Origin: Companilactobacillus crustorum JCM 15951
Lineage (GTDB): Bacteria; Bacillota; Bacilli; Lactobacillales; Lactobacillaceae
Reading direction: 5' to 3'
DNA: 64,000 nucleotides
Assembly (NCBI RefSeq): GCF_001434585.1
Contig: NZ_AZDB01000002.1
Coordinates: forward strand, 1 to 64,000
This document shows, piece after piece, positions 19,050 through 28,838 of the stretch (position 1 is its first letter; every line of letters starts with the position of its first letter). A program made the translations under genes and the position numbers. The notes under the pieces are model-generated. The model saw nothing but the letters and a program-made list of their open reading frames with translations. It searched no databases and was not told where the DNA came from.

Positions 19050-19150
19050 TCTTTCCCACTTTTTACCCACATGTATTATACTAACAATTAAGTAATTTAT
19101 TTAGTCTTTAAACAGATTGATTTAAGAATTTTAAAAACAAGGAACTTTCA

Positions 19151-21301
19151 ATGAATAAACTAAAAAATATCCTCAACAAACGACTAGGATTTATGACGCT
19201 CCTAATCTTTTTTCTATGGATCAAAACTATTATCGCCTATTATCTTGATTTTTCATTAGGCGTTTCAGACCCGTTACAACATCTAATTCTCATTATTAAT
19301 CCTATCGCTACAGCAGTCATCCTCTTAAGCATAGCGCTCTATATTAATAAACCTAAAATTTCATATATTGTAATGGGAATTATTTATGTTTTAGAATCTG
19401 CATTATTATATGGAAATATTTTATACTATCGTGAGTTCAGCGATTTTCTTTCTTTTAATACCATTGCAGGTGTTTCCAAGGTTTCTAAGGGACTTGGCGG
19501 TAGTGCTGCCAACCTTGGTCAAGCTCATGATTTTATTTATGGTTTAGATTTCATCATTATTGCTATATTGTTACTAACCCATTATATCAAAATTGACGAC
19601 CGACCAATGAGAAAATTAACAGCAATTGCTACTACTTTATTGGGGGTATTTTTATTCTCATTTAATTTAGCTATTGCTGAATCAAACCGACCACAGCTTC
19701 TAGGTAGAACTTTTGATCGAGCTTACATCGTTAAGTACTTAGGACTCAACACATTTTTGGCCTATGATTCAATTAAAACCGTGCAAAACAATCAAGTACG
19801 ATCCGAAGCAGTTGGAACAGATATGGATGACGTACTATCATATATTAACCAAAACTACGCTAAGCCTAATCAAGCTTACTTCGGTAAAGCTAAGGGCAAG
19901 AATATTATTGTCATTCATTTGGAAAGTTTCCAGCAGTTTTTAATCAATGATAAAGTTAATGGTCAAGAAGTTACACCCTTTTTAAATAGTCTTTATAACG
20001 ATAAAAACACTATGTCTTTTGATAATTTCTATCATGAAGTTGGTCAAGGTAAAACCAGTGATGCTGAAAACATGCTAGAAACGAGTCTTTATGGACTCCC
20101 TGAAGGCTCACTTTTCTCCAAGCTTGGCAGCGATAATACTTTCCAAGCAGCCCCAGCCATTCTGGGACAAAAGGAAGGCTACACCAGTGCCGTCTTCCAT
20201 GGTAATATTGGTAGTTTTTGGAATCGTGATAACGTCTATAAAAATATGGGCTACAATTATTTCTTTGACTCCAGTTATTTCAATAAAACTAGTGATTCCA
20301 GTCTTGAATATGGTATGAAAGATAAGTTAATGCTTTCGGAGAGCGCTAAATATCTCGAACAACTTCAGCAGCCCTTCTACGCCAAATTTATCACCGTTAC
20401 AAATCACTATCCATTCCAATTGCCTGATGAAGATAACGATGGCTTCCAAGCTCCTGACACTAGTAATAGTGCCGTCAACAACTATTTCTTAACAGCTCAT
20501 TACTTAGATAATTCTTTAAAAGAATTTTTCGATTATTTAAAGTCTAGTGGTATTTATGACAATTCCATGATCGTACTATACGGCGACCACTATGGACTTT
20601 CAAATAGTCAGAATCCAGAATTAGCTCCACTGTTAGGTGTCGACGCAAATAATTGGACTGACTTTAATAATTCTCAAATGCAGAAAGTTCCTTTCATGAT
20701 TCATATGAAGGGCTTAAAAGGTGGCATCAATCATACTTATGGTGGCGAAATTGATGTCTTGCCAACTATCCTTCATTTAGCCGGCATTAACACCAAACAG
20801 TATGTTCAATTGGGATCAGATTTACTCTCTAAACAACACAACCAAATTGTTCCCTTCCGTAATAAAAACTTCATTACTAAAAACTACACTGTTTTAAAAG
20901 ATAGCGATGGCAATCCAGAAGTCTTTAAAAATAGTACCGGCGAACAAATCAATTTGGATCAAAATCCTGACTTGAAGAAAAAGATCTCCAAGTGGCAGCA
21001 ATATGTCAATGACAAGCTAAAATTATCAGATACGATCAACAATAAAAATCTTTTAAGATTCTATACCCCAACCAGCTTCACACCAGTTGATCCTAAGAAT
21101 CAAAGTTATCAAAACGAAATTCAAAAGTTAGTTCAAACCAGAAATACCCTGGGTCTGAAATCAACTAGCGTTTACTCGCAGAATAATAATAAATCAACGA
21201 CTACGCTCTATAATACTGACGCACCTGAATTAAACGGCGATCGTAGCGTTATTGACAGTTGGTCGAGTGTTTTGAAAAAAACTAACGATAGTACTAAGTA
21301 A
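19151..21301 (+). CDS. ltaS: Lipoteichoic acid synthase family protein (1)
   Basis: A 716-residue protein with five N-terminal membrane helices (to about residue 190) and an extracellular sulfatase-fold domain. Such enzymes polymerise glycerol phosphate from phosphatidylglycerol onto a glycolipid anchor. Metal and catalytic motifs are present: VIHLESFQ (metal-binding Glu), GQGKTSDAE (nucleophile Thr), LYGDHYG (Asp-His) and NHTYGGEIDVLPT. RBS AAGGAA. It is one of two LtaS-like genes separated only by a reduced composite repeat. They share most of their length, so they look like an old tandem duplication. Confidence 0.9.
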   Translation: MNKLKNILNKRLGFMTLLIFFLWIKTIIAYYLDFSLGVSDPLQHLILIINPIATAVILLSIALYINKPKISYIVMGIIYVLESALLYGNILYYREFSDFLSFNTIAGVSKVSKGLGGSAANLGQAHDFIYGLDFIIIAILLLTHYIKIDDRPMRKLTAIATTLLGVFLFSFNLAIAESNRPQLLGRTFDRAYIVKYLGLNTFLAYDSIKTVQNNQVRSEAVGTDMDDVLSYINQNYAKPNQAYFGKAKGKNIIVIHLESFQQFLINDKVNGQEVTPFLNSLYNDKNTMSFDNFYHEVGQGKTSDAENMLETSLYGLPEGSLFSKLGSDNTFQAAPAILGQKEGYTSAVFHGNIGSFWNRDNVYKNMGYNYFFDSSYFNKTSDSSLEYGMKDKLMLSESAKYLEQLQQPFYAKFITVTNHYPFQLPDEDNDGFQAPDTSNSAVNNYFLTAHYLDNSLKEFFDYLKSSGIYDNSMIVLYGDHYGLSNSQNPELAPLLGVDANNWTDFNNSQMQKVPFMIHMKGLKGGINHTYGGEIDVLPTILHLAGINTKQYVQLGSDLLSKQHNQIVPFRNKNFITKNYTVLKDSDGNPEVFKNSTGEQINLDQNPDLKKKISKWQQYVNDKLKLSDTINNKNLLRFYTPTSFTPVDPKNQSYQNEIQKLVQTRNTLGLKSTSVYSQNNNKSTTTLYNTDAPELNGDRSVIDSWSSVLKKTNDSTK

Positions 21302-21324
21302 GAGTTTTTACTTATAATAATCAT

Positions 21325-21621
21325 GATTGAGGGATGCCATCTTCCACTGAGACCATCCTGGCTCCATTATAGATTAAGATATTAGTTGATATTATTAGCT
21401 TTAAACTTGCTAAAATGATTCAATCTATTAATTCAAAACTACAAACAAAATAGCTAATGACTATAATATAAAAGTCATTAGCTATTTTCTTATTTAAATG
21501 TCCGAAATATACAACCGTTAAACTACTGGAGCAAAAATTGAAATTGGCGCAGCATAAGTTACAGGTCGTGCCCACGGCGTTTGGCCAAATTTCAATTTTT
21601 GTGGAAGGCGGAATTAACCAA
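21325..21621. repeat. Reduced composite element 3, reverse orientation
   Basis: Read on the minus strand it has the order A-B-C of the full elements. A is shortened to GGCC-flanked arms of the AATTGAAATTTGG / CCAATTTCAATTTTT stem (about 21533-21607). B is at 21447-21488. The linker matches copy 2 closely. C is cut down to its outer parts: the segment between two CAGT direct repeats of the full element is gone, so GATGGTCTCAGT joins GGAAGATGG directly (21333-21360). Confidence 0.75.
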
Positions 21622-21697
21622 GATAAAAGAATCATCCTAGGCTGGCTTTTTTTATTTTCCTAAATAACGTATTATTAATCGGTGAACTATTTTAGTT

Positions 21698-23857
21698 ATG
21701 AGGGAAAAAATGAAAAAAATTCAATCCATCCTAAACAAACGATTAGGTTTTATGACTTTTTTAATTATTTGTTTATGGCTCAAGACCGTTATTGCATATT
21801 ACAAAGATTTTTCATTAACTATCAACAACTTATTACAACATTTCTTTTTAATAGTTAATCCTTTCGCTACCATTGTTATTTTAATGAGTCTAGCTCTATA
21901 TATTAATAAAGCTAAGCTATCCTACATTTTTATGGGATTGCTTTATTTAATTGATTCAATTTTTATCTATTCGAATATTCTCTATTTTCGAGAGAACGGC
22001 GACTTTATTGCTACTAGCACAATTACAGGAGTTTCTAAAGTAGCCAAGGGACTTGGAAAAAGTACTATCAGTTCTATGCAGTTAGGCGATATCGTTTATA
22101 TCATTGATTTTGCAATTATTATTCTTTTATTCGCCACTCACTTTATAAAAATAGATCCTCGGCCATTTAGAAAATTAAATGCTTTGGCAACAACCTTTTT
22201 AGGAATTGCACTTTTTTCAGCTGATTTGGCAGGTTCAGAAGCCAATCGGCCTCAATTATTGAGTCGAACTTTTGACCATTCCTATATTGTAAAGTATTTG
22301 GGTATTAATACTTTTTTAGCTTATGATTCCGTTCGTTCAGTTCAAAACAATCAGGTTCGATCAAGCGCTAAAGAATCAGAGATTGATAATGTTTTGAATT
22401 ATACTAATCAAAACTACGCTGCACCCAATGCTAAATATTTTGGTAAGGCCAATGGTAAAAATATTATTGTTATCCATCTGGAAAGTTTCGAACAATTTCT
22501 CATTGGTATGAAAGTCAATGGCCAAGAAGTTACACCTTTTTTGAATAGTCTTTACAATAACCAAAATACTTTATCATTCGATAACTTTTTTAATGAAGTT
22601 GGAGCTGGTCGAACTAGCGATGCTGAAACAATGCTAGAATCAAGCCTCTTCGGTCTCCCCGAAGGTTCATTCTTTCAAAAATTAGGTGGCGACAATACTT
22701 TCCAATCAGCCCCTGCTATTTTGGAGCAAAAGAAGGGTTATACTAGTGCCGTCTTCCATGGAAATGCTGCCAGTTTCTGGGGACGAAATGTTACCTACAA
22801 GAATATGGGGTATAATTATTTCTTCGATGAAAGCTATTACGACACTAAAAACCCCGATACTTTATCATTAAATGGTTATGGCGTTAAAGATAAATTGCTC
22901 TTCTCTGAAGGTGTGAAATATCTTGCACAGATGCAACAGCCCTTCTACACCAAATTCTTAACAATTACTAATCATGTTGGCTATCAATTTTCCGATGAAG
23001 ATAATGGCGATTTCCAAACATCCGATAATCCTAATTCCACAGTAAACTCCTATTTTAAAACCGCCCATTATCTCGACAAATCAGTTGAAGAATTTTTTGA
23101 CTATCTCAAAGCCAGTGGCTTAGAAAAGAACACTATGGTAGTTCTTTACGGCGATCATTACGGTTTAAACGATGAGCAGCACAAAGCTCTCTCTTCAATG
23201 ATTGATAAAGACCCAAGTACCTGGAATAAATTCAATAATACTCAAATGCAACGAGTTCCCTTTATGATTCATATGGATGGGTTAAAGGGCCATGTCGATC
23301 ATACTTACGGCGGAGAAATCGACGTCTTGCCTACTATCCTTCATCTGGCTGGTGTAAATACTAAGGGATATGTTCAATTAGGAACTGATTTGCTTTCCAA
23401 ACAACATAGTCAAATTGTGGCTCTAAGGAATCGCAATTTTATTACTCCTAATTACACGGTCTTTCGAAATGGCAATTCAACTCAAGTTTATTCAAATGCT
23501 ACTGGTGAAAAGATTGATTTACGTGATAATCCTGAGCTATCCACCAAAGTTACCAAGTGGGAAAAGGCAGTTGATCTTAAATTAGATACTTCTGATAGTA
23601 TCAACAATAAAAACTTATTACGTTTCTATACTCCACTTGGATTTATGCCGACTGATCCCACCAATTATTCTTATCAAAATCAAGTTCAACAGATGGAAAA
23701 AATTCGTGATGACCTTGGCGATAAATCGACTAGTCTTTACTCACGTAATGGCAACAAATCTACAACTGATCTCTATAATACCGATGCTGTACAATTACAA
23801 GATGATCGTACACCAATTGATAGTTGGTCATATCTGAATAAAAATAAACCACAGTAA
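21698..23857 (+). CDS. Lipoteichoic acid synthase family protein (2)
   Basis: A 719-residue paralogue of the preceding LTA synthase with the same plan: five membrane helices, then the extracellular sulfatase-like domain with VIHLESFEQ, GAGRTSDAE (nucleophile Thr), LYGDHYG and HTYGGEIDVLPT. In other Firmicutes with two LtaS-type proteins, one may act as primase or as a stress-specific synthase; which role applies here cannot be read from sequence. The N-terminal MREKMKK offers two starts; the second ATG follows a GAGGG motif better. Followed by a strong bidirectional terminator. Confidence 0.88.
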   Translation: MREKMKKIQSILNKRLGFMTFLIICLWLKTVIAYYKDFSLTINNLLQHFFLIVNPFATIVILMSLALYINKAKLSYIFMGLLYLIDSIFIYSNILYFRENGDFIATSTITGVSKVAKGLGKSTISSMQLGDIVYIIDFAIIILLFATHFIKIDPRPFRKLNALATTFLGIALFSADLAGSEANRPQLLSRTFDHSYIVKYLGINTFLAYDSVRSVQNNQVRSSAKESEIDNVLNYTNQNYAAPNAKYFGKANGKNIIVIHLESFEQFLIGMKVNGQEVTPFLNSLYNNQNTLSFDNFFNEVGAGRTSDAETMLESSLFGLPEGSFFQKLGGDNTFQSAPAILEQKKGYTSAVFHGNAASFWGRNVTYKNMGYNYFFDESYYDTKNPDTLSLNGYGVKDKLLFSEGVKYLAQMQQPFYTKFLTITNHVGYQFSDEDNGDFQTSDNPNSTVNSYFKTAHYLDKSVEEFFDYLKASGLEKNTMVVLYGDHYGLNDEQHKALSSMIDKDPSTWNKFNNTQMQRVPFMIHMDGLKGHVDHTYGGEIDVLPTILHLAGVNTKGYVQLGTDLLSKQHSQIVALRNRNFITPNYTVFRNGNSTQVYSNATGEKIDLRDNPELSTKVTKWEKAVDLKLDTSDSINNKNLLRFYTPLGFMPTDPTNYSYQNQVQQMEKIRDDLGDKSTSLYSRNGNKSTTDLYNTDAVQLQDDRTPIDSWSYLNKNKPQ

Positions 23858-23912
23858 GAAAAAAACAGTACAGCAATCATCTTTGATGGTTGACGCACTG
23901 TTTTTTTTACTA
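23858..23912. terminator. Bidirectional terminator after the second LTA synthase
   Basis: AAAAAACAGTACAGCAATCATC and its partner ending ACTGTTTTTTTT form a hairpin between the convergent LTA synthase and histidine kinase genes. Confidence 0.75.
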
Positions 23913-23915
23913 CCT

Positions 23916-25406
23916 TTAATCCTTTTCGTCAGGTTTATGTTCATAACCTTCATCGAACAATGTAATGATAAAGGTTGTACCTTCGTTGAGTTTACTCTTA
24001 ACTTCAATTTCACCACCATGATTTTCCACCAATTGATGAACGATTGAAAGTCCCAAGCCAGACTCACCGTATTTTCGATTTTTACGAGAAGGATCAGCTT
24101 TGTAATAACGATCCCAAATATTTTTAACTTGATCCTCAGACATCCCGATACCAGTATCAGACACAGTGAAGACGGAAGCATGACGTTCCTCATCTCGACT
24201 GCCACTGATAAAGATCTTCCCATCATTAGTGAACTGAATCGCATTTTGCATAATATTAAAAATTACTTGAACAAAACGATCATAATCAGCATAAGTCTTT
24301 AGTTCACCATCAAATGGTTTCAAGATCAACTCATCATTTGATTCAGCAGCCTTTTTCTCCAATTGTGAAGTAATATCTTTCAAAGGCTTGTTGGCATCAA
24401 AGACTCGTTTGGCCATTGTTATTTGATTAGTTCTAATTTTTTCATAGTCCAAATTTTCATTAACTAAACGAATCAAACGCTTCGTTTCATTACGCATCAA
24501 TTGAATACTTTGACCCTTTGACTCTTCGGGAATAGCATCATAAGCCAATCCCTCCAACAAACCATTGATTGTTGTCAACGGCGTTCTCATTTCATGAGAA
24601 GCATCAGCCATAAATTCCTTACGACGTTGCTCTTGACGCTTGATTTCTTTATCAGACGATTCTAAAGACTTAACCATTTGGTTAAAGTCATCTGCTAGGT
24701 CATCTAACTCATCCCGTCCCTTACTTTCTATATGAACTGAGAAATCATTGTTGGCAACTTTCTTAGTTGCCCCACGCAGACGATTGATTCGATTAACTTG
24801 ATATCTAGATAACAAGAAACTCAAAATAATAGCAGCTAATAGTGAAATCAACAGTGCAAAGTACAAGCGACTGTTAATCTCACCAATATTAGTCTGTAGC
24901 TCTGAAACATCAGAACCAGCCCAGACAGCTGCAATCAACTTGCCATTTTGGAACCATGGCGTCAAAACGTACACATAACTGCGATTATCATCTTTACGCA
25001 AGCGTGGGTTTCCTGCCGTATTTTGGGGCTTTTGAACATTTCGAATTGTTTTACCTTGTTTTAATTTACTCCAATAGGACTTCTTCAAATGTAATTTCAC
25101 ATTAGTTGGTGGTGTTGGATAAACTTGATTATTATCATAATCAAAAATTGCAAACTGTACGTTTCTTTCAGACAATACCTGTTCAACCGTTCTGATATTA
25201 TCGCCAGTAATATTGTGAATTTGCCCAGTTTTAGGATCGGTTTTCAAAGCAATCTTTTCCAGATTACCTGCATAACTTTCTAGACTTTTATAAGTTCGAT
25301 TATATTCCCAACTAGTTGAGGCGCTGGTTACGGAATACAAAATAATTCCTAAGGTCGTTAAAATAACAATCAAAAAACTCAGCATATTTTGATAAATTAA
25401 TTTCAT
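23916..25406 (-). CDS. Sensor histidine kinase
   Basis: A 496-residue membrane kinase. One helix lies at residues about 8-30, then an extracellular sensor of about 150 residues, a second helix near 182-203, a HAMP domain, a HisKA dimerisation domain with the phospho-accepting His in DASHEMRTPL, and a HATPase domain with N, G1 and G2 boxes (MQNAIQFTNDG, DTGIGMSEDQ, ESGLGLSIV). It partners the response regulator just upstream, whose stop overlaps its start by one base. The sensor is not a recognised type, so the signal is unknown; nearby LTA synthases and a 3D protein make an envelope role plausible. Confidence 0.92.
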   Translation of the reverse strand: MKLIYQNMLSFLIVILTTLGIILYSVTSASTSWEYNRTYKSLESYAGNLEKIALKTDPKTGQIHNITGDNIRTVEQVLSERNVQFAIFDYDNNQVYPTPPTNVKLHLKKSYWSKLKQGKTIRNVQKPQNTAGNPRLRKDDNRSYVYVLTPWFQNGKLIAAVWAGSDVSELQTNIGEINSRLYFALLISLLAAIILSFLLSRYQVNRINRLRGATKKVANNDFSVHIESKGRDELDDLADDFNQMVKSLESSDKEIKRQEQRRKEFMADASHEMRTPLTTINGLLEGLAYDAIPEESKGQSIQLMRNETKRLIRLVNENLDYEKIRTNQITMAKRVFDANKPLKDITSQLEKKAAESNDELILKPFDGELKTYADYDRFVQVIFNIMQNAIQFTNDGKIFISGSRDEERHASVFTVSDTGIGMSEDQVKNIWDRYYKADPSRKNRKYGESGLGLSIVHQLVENHGGEIEVKSKLNEGTTFIITLFDEGYEHKPDEKD

Positions 25407-26155
25407 TACGCTTTAGCTTTTGCTCCTGTATCGTCAAATTTATAACCGACGCCCCAAACAGTTTCGATAACTTGTGGACCAACTTTTTCGATCTTTTGAC
25501 GAAGCTTCTTAATATGAGCATCAACTGTTCTTTCTTCACCAAAATAATCATAATCCCAAACTTGTTCCAATAATTGTTCACGTGAAAATACTTGTTTAGG
25601 CTTGCTAGCCAAAGTCTTTAGAAGATCGAATTCCTTTGGTGTAAGATCAGGAATTTCCTTATCATTTAAATAAGCTTCACGAGTACTAGAATTCAGTTTG
25701 AAGAAACCAGTATTAATGTCAAAACCATCGTCTGCTTCTTCAACTTCAGCATTAACTGAAGTACTTTCAGCTAATTTTTCAGCAAGATTTTCATCACGAC
25801 GGTGAATAGCCTTCATTCTAGCAATCAAAGTGATTGGACTGAAAGGCTTAGTAACATAATCATCAGCTCCAAACTCTAATCCCAATACTTGATCACTTTC
25901 AGTATCACGAGCTGTCAGCATAATAATAGGTACAGTTTTAGAAACCTTTCTGATTTCCTTGGCCACTTCCATCCCATCTTTTCCAGGCAAGTTAAGATCC
26001 AAAGTTATCATATCCCACTTACTGGGGTCCTCATTAAACATATCAACCGCCTGATTGCCATCATAAGCAAAACTGGCTTCCCATTTTTCTTTTTGGAAAA
26101 ACATGCCCATCATTTCAGAAACAGACTTGTTATCCTCTATCATTAATATCTTCAT
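25406..26155 (-). CDS. OmpR-family response regulator
   Basis: An N-terminal receiver domain (KILMIEDN acidic pocket, phosphorylated Asp in TLDLNLPG near residue 53, conserved Thr and Lys in MLTARD and DYVTKPFSP) is joined to a C-terminal winged helix (LTPKEFDLLKTLA ... REQLLEQVWDYDYFGEERTVDAHIKKLRQKI). The linker, about 30 residues rich in Glu and Asp, is longer than usual. I start at MKILMIED, preceded by GGAGTG. It is the first gene of the two-component operon. Confidence 0.93.
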   Translation of the reverse strand: MKILMIEDNKSVSEMMGMFFQKEKWEASFAYDGNQAVDMFNEDPSKWDMITLDLNLPGKDGMEVAKEIRKVSKTVPIIMLTARDTESDQVLGLEFGADDYVTKPFSPITLIARMKAIHRRDENLAEKLAESTSVNAEVEEADDGFDINTGFFKLNSSTREAYLNDKEIPDLTPKEFDLLKTLASKPKQVFSREQLLEQVWDYDYFGEERTVDAHIKKLRQKIEKVGPQVIETVWGVGYKFDDTGAKAKA

Positions 26156-26254
26156 AAACATATCACTCCATATTTTAAGTTAAGACTATCTCATTACAAT
26201 AATAATTGTTACCATATTGTTAGTATACAAAATAAAGTTAAGTTGGTGGATCTT

Positions 26255-27031
26255 TTGCAAACAAATTATCGAGGAACCGTTTTTTTCGATTTAGACGGAA
26301 CGCTGTTAAATAACCAATCCCAAGTCGACGACTCCGTTGCCCAAGCCGTACATAAATTAAAAGCTAATAACTTTTTGCCAGTAATCAGCACTGGACGAGC
26401 TCCAATTGAAATAGACGCTGCCACAGATGCTACCGGTATTGATACATATATTACTTTAAATGGTGCATTTGTCCAATCACAAGGAAAAGTTATTTATCGT
26501 AATAATATTAAACCAGAATTAATTAAAAGTATAATTGATTTGACTAAGGAATTAGGCGATACCCTCTATATGCATACGCCTGATAGAACTTTTTTAAGTG
26601 GAAAAACACCCTATCTTAAAGAGTTTTTCCACAAATTGCGTCTTGATGTTCCTGAAATTGACCCTGATTTCTATAAAAAAGACGATATTCCAATGTTCGT
26701 CATTCTTACCGATGGCGACAAAGATCGTTACGAGGATAAATTCCCTGAATTACAGTTTTATAATACAGGCTATTTTTCAATTGACACCGTCTCACAAGGA
26801 GTTTCCAAGATGAGCGGCATCAAACATTTGCTTAAAGACTTGAATTTAGAAAATAAGCCTGTATATGCCTTCGGTGATGGAACTAATGATTTACCGATGA
26901 TTCAAATGGCCGATTATAGTATCGCCATGGGAAATGGTATAGATTCTGTCAAGAACGCTGCTACTTATGTTAGCACTGAAAACGTTGACGGTGGTATCGT
27001 TAAAGGACTGAAACATTTTAATTTGATATAA
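26255..27031 (+). CDS. Cof-type HAD phosphatase (3)
   Basis: A HAD-superfamily phosphatase with motif I FFDLDGTLLN, STGR as motif II and GDGTNDLPMI as motif IV. No ATG precedes motif I; the start is TTG (the one at 26255 follows GGTGGA) or an upstream TTG/GTG within 12 bases. About 258 residues, a normal size. Divergent from the two-component operon and convergent with the MDR oxidoreductase, whose stop codon lies in the shared terminator. Substrate unknown. Confidence 0.88.
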   Translation: MQTNYRGTVFFDLDGTLLNNQSQVDDSVAQAVHKLKANNFLPVISTGRAPIEIDAATDATGIDTYITLNGAFVQSQGKVIYRNNIKPELIKSIIDLTKELGDTLYMHTPDRTFLSGKTPYLKEFFHKLRLDVPEIDPDFYKKDDIPMFVILTDGDKDRYEDKFPELQFYNTGYFSIDTVSQGVSKMSGIKHLLKDLNLENKPVYAFGDGTNDLPMIQMADYSIAMGNGIDSVKNAATYVSTENVDGGIVKGLKHFNLI

Positions 27032-27032
27032 A

Positions 27033-27062
27033 AAGGATGGTGCAGACGCATCATCCTTTTTA
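27033..27062. terminator. Bidirectional terminator overlapping a stop codon
   Basis: AAAAGGATG and CATCATCCTTTTT form a short hairpin between convergent genes. The oxidoreductase stop codon is embedded in its right end. Confidence 0.65.
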
Positions 27063-28049
27063 TGCTTTAATAACAACTTTACCCACCATATGACCACCTT
27101 CAACCAACTCGGTAGCCTTCTTAATATTCTCCAAATTAAATCCATGAAAAACTTTAGTAACAGTTGAATGAATCATTCCACTATCTAATCCGTTAGCCAA
27201 TTTTTCCAAATAAGCACCCTGATCCGACATAGAATCTAATTTAAATTTAGATTTAGTAAACATCCACTCCCAAGCAAAATTAACTGATTTTTGTTTAAGA
27301 TCCATTACTTGAGATTCTCTTAAATTAGTAATAGTAGCAAAGGTTCCAAAAGGCTTGATCAATTCAACAATTTCATTCCAATGTGGATCGTTGTTGCTTA
27401 GTCCGATAATATAATCAATATCCTTAATACCTAAATCATGAATTTGTTTGATTAAGTCTTGATGATGATTAACGACCAAGTTAGCTCCTAGGGCTTTAAC
27501 CCACTTTACTTTGTCATCAGTTGAGGCGGTAGCAATTACTCTAAGACCGGCTAAATGGGCCAATTGAATAGCGATTGAACCCACCCCACCTGCACCATTA
27601 ATAATTAAGATTGTTTTTTCTCGATTATCAGCTGCTGGATTAATATTTAATTTTTCGAATAATAGTTCACTGGCCGTCAGCGTTACGAGTGGCATAGCAA
27701 CACTTTTTTCAATTGACGTCTCCTTAGGTGCATGGGCAACGATTCTCTCATCAATCAACTCATACTCTTGATATGAGCCATCTCTAGTGTAATCACCAGC
27801 AAAAAAGACTCGGTCGCCAACTTTAAAGTTCCTCACGTCAGCGCCAATTGAATCGACTGTGCCATATCCGTCATAACCTAAAATTTTAGGTGTTTTTAAT
27901 TCTCCAGTAATACCTTTTCTAGTAGCAATATCAACTGGATTAATAGAAATGCCCTCAATTTTAACTAATAAGTCACGCCCTGTAGGTGTTTCTTTATCCT
28001 TAGAAAATTCAGTAAAACCATTATTATTAGTTACACCGTATGCTTTCAT
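27060..28049 (-). CDS. MDR-family zinc-independent alcohol dehydrogenase/quinone oxidoreductase
   Basis: A 329-residue medium-chain dehydrogenase/reductase. The N-terminal GroES-like part has KIEGISINPVDIATRKG and GYDGYGTVDSIG; the Rossmann part has the NAD(P)-binding motif NGAGGVGSIAIQLA. Zinc-ligand cysteines are absent, so it belongs with quinone oxidoreductase or YhdH-like enzymes that reduce activated double bonds or quinones with NADPH. Monocistronic. Physiological substrate unknown. Confidence 0.88.
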   Translation of the reverse strand: MKAYGVTNNNGFTEFSKDKETPTGRDLLVKIEGISINPVDIATRKGITGELKTPKILGYDGYGTVDSIGADVRNFKVGDRVFFAGDYTRDGSYQEYELIDERIVAHAPKETSIEKSVAMPLVTLTASELLFEKLNINPAADNREKTILIINGAGGVGSIAIQLAHLAGLRVIATASTDDKVKWVKALGANLVVNHHQDLIKQIHDLGIKDIDYIIGLSNNDPHWNEIVELIKPFGTFATITNLRESQVMDLKQKSVNFAWEWMFTKSKFKLDSMSDQGAYLEKLANGLDSGMIHSTVTKVFHGFNLENIKKATELVEGGHMVGKVVIKA

Positions 28050-28085
28050 TTATCCAACCTTCTTTTTATTACACTAATTTTACAA

Positions 28086-28126
28086 CAAAAAAATCCGACA
28101 TCTCAAATTTGACGTCGGATTTTTTC
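28086..28126 (-). terminator. Terminator of the 3D-domain gene
   Basis: AAAATCCGACATC and GACGTCGGATTTTTT form a hairpin downstream, on the minus strand, of the 3D-domain gene. Confidence 0.75.
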
Positions 28127-28140
28127 TATTCAAATGTATT

Positions 28141-28803
28141 TTAACCAATAATTTCAACGGTTGCACTGGTAATTCCATAAGAAGGAATCATACTGTTTGG
28201 CATTGCCATATCAATTTGGTAAGGATTGTCATAGGCAAATGTCCCTGTATCGTTAACTGTACGATAGTAGACATCCCCTTGAGCCGTAGTAATTTTCAAT
28301 TGTGATCCACGTGGGATAACGCTCAAATTAGTAGCAACTCCTGAATAACCCATATCTGATCCTAGAACAGCGGGATCGTAAAAACTAATTTTAAATGTAC
28401 CAACATTATTAGATGTGGATTGCATTTCAACTGGTGCCTCTGAGGCAGCTTGTGTAATAGCTTTTTGTGATGCTTCAATTTGTTCTGGTTGTGAATTCTG
28501 GACGGGTGCGTGGTCAACCTCTTGATCCGATTTAACGTCTCCCATATTTGGGTCCTTTTCACTATAACTGATACCAGGCATAAATTCCTTATTGTCTGAT
28601 AACGATACTTTTTGAATTAGTGTATAAGCATCATCATTAACTGACTTATTTGTTTCCAAGTTAGTTAATGTCTTTTGAAAATCTGTTGTATTACTTACTT
28701 GGTCTGATGATGAATCTGCGGCATAGGCAACTGAATATCCCATTCCCCCCGTAATTATCAAACTAATGATAAGCAGTGCATCTAATTTTATTCGCTTTAG
28801 CAA
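28141..28803 (-). CDS. Secreted 3D-domain cell-wall protein
   Basis: A 220-residue exported protein. A hydrophobic N-terminal segment ending AYA-AD is a likely signal peptide; a low-complexity middle (residues 30-145, rich in Gln, Ser, Asn) follows; the last 75 residues are a 3D domain (GYSGVATNLSVIPRGSQLKI ... VNDTGTFAYDNPYQIDMAMP), a double-psi barrel related to lytic transglycosylase MltA and to YocH/YuiC. It probably cleaves or binds peptidoglycan. A second protein with the same 3D domain is near 55 kb. A WalR-type box lies over its -35 region. Confidence 0.85.
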   Translation of the reverse strand: MLKRIKLDALLIISLIITGGMGYSVAYAADSSSDQVSNTTDFQKTLTNLETNKSVNDDAYTLIQKVSLSDNKEFMPGISYSEKDPNMGDVKSDQEVDHAPVQNSQPEQIEASQKAITQAASEAPVEMQSTSNNVGTFKISFYDPAVLGSDMGYSGVATNLSVIPRGSQLKITTAQGDVYYRTVNDTGTFAYDNPYQIDMAMPNSMIPSYGITSATVEIIG

Positions 28804-28838
28804 CTAATCTCTCCCCGGTTTTATGTTTACCAGATGAC

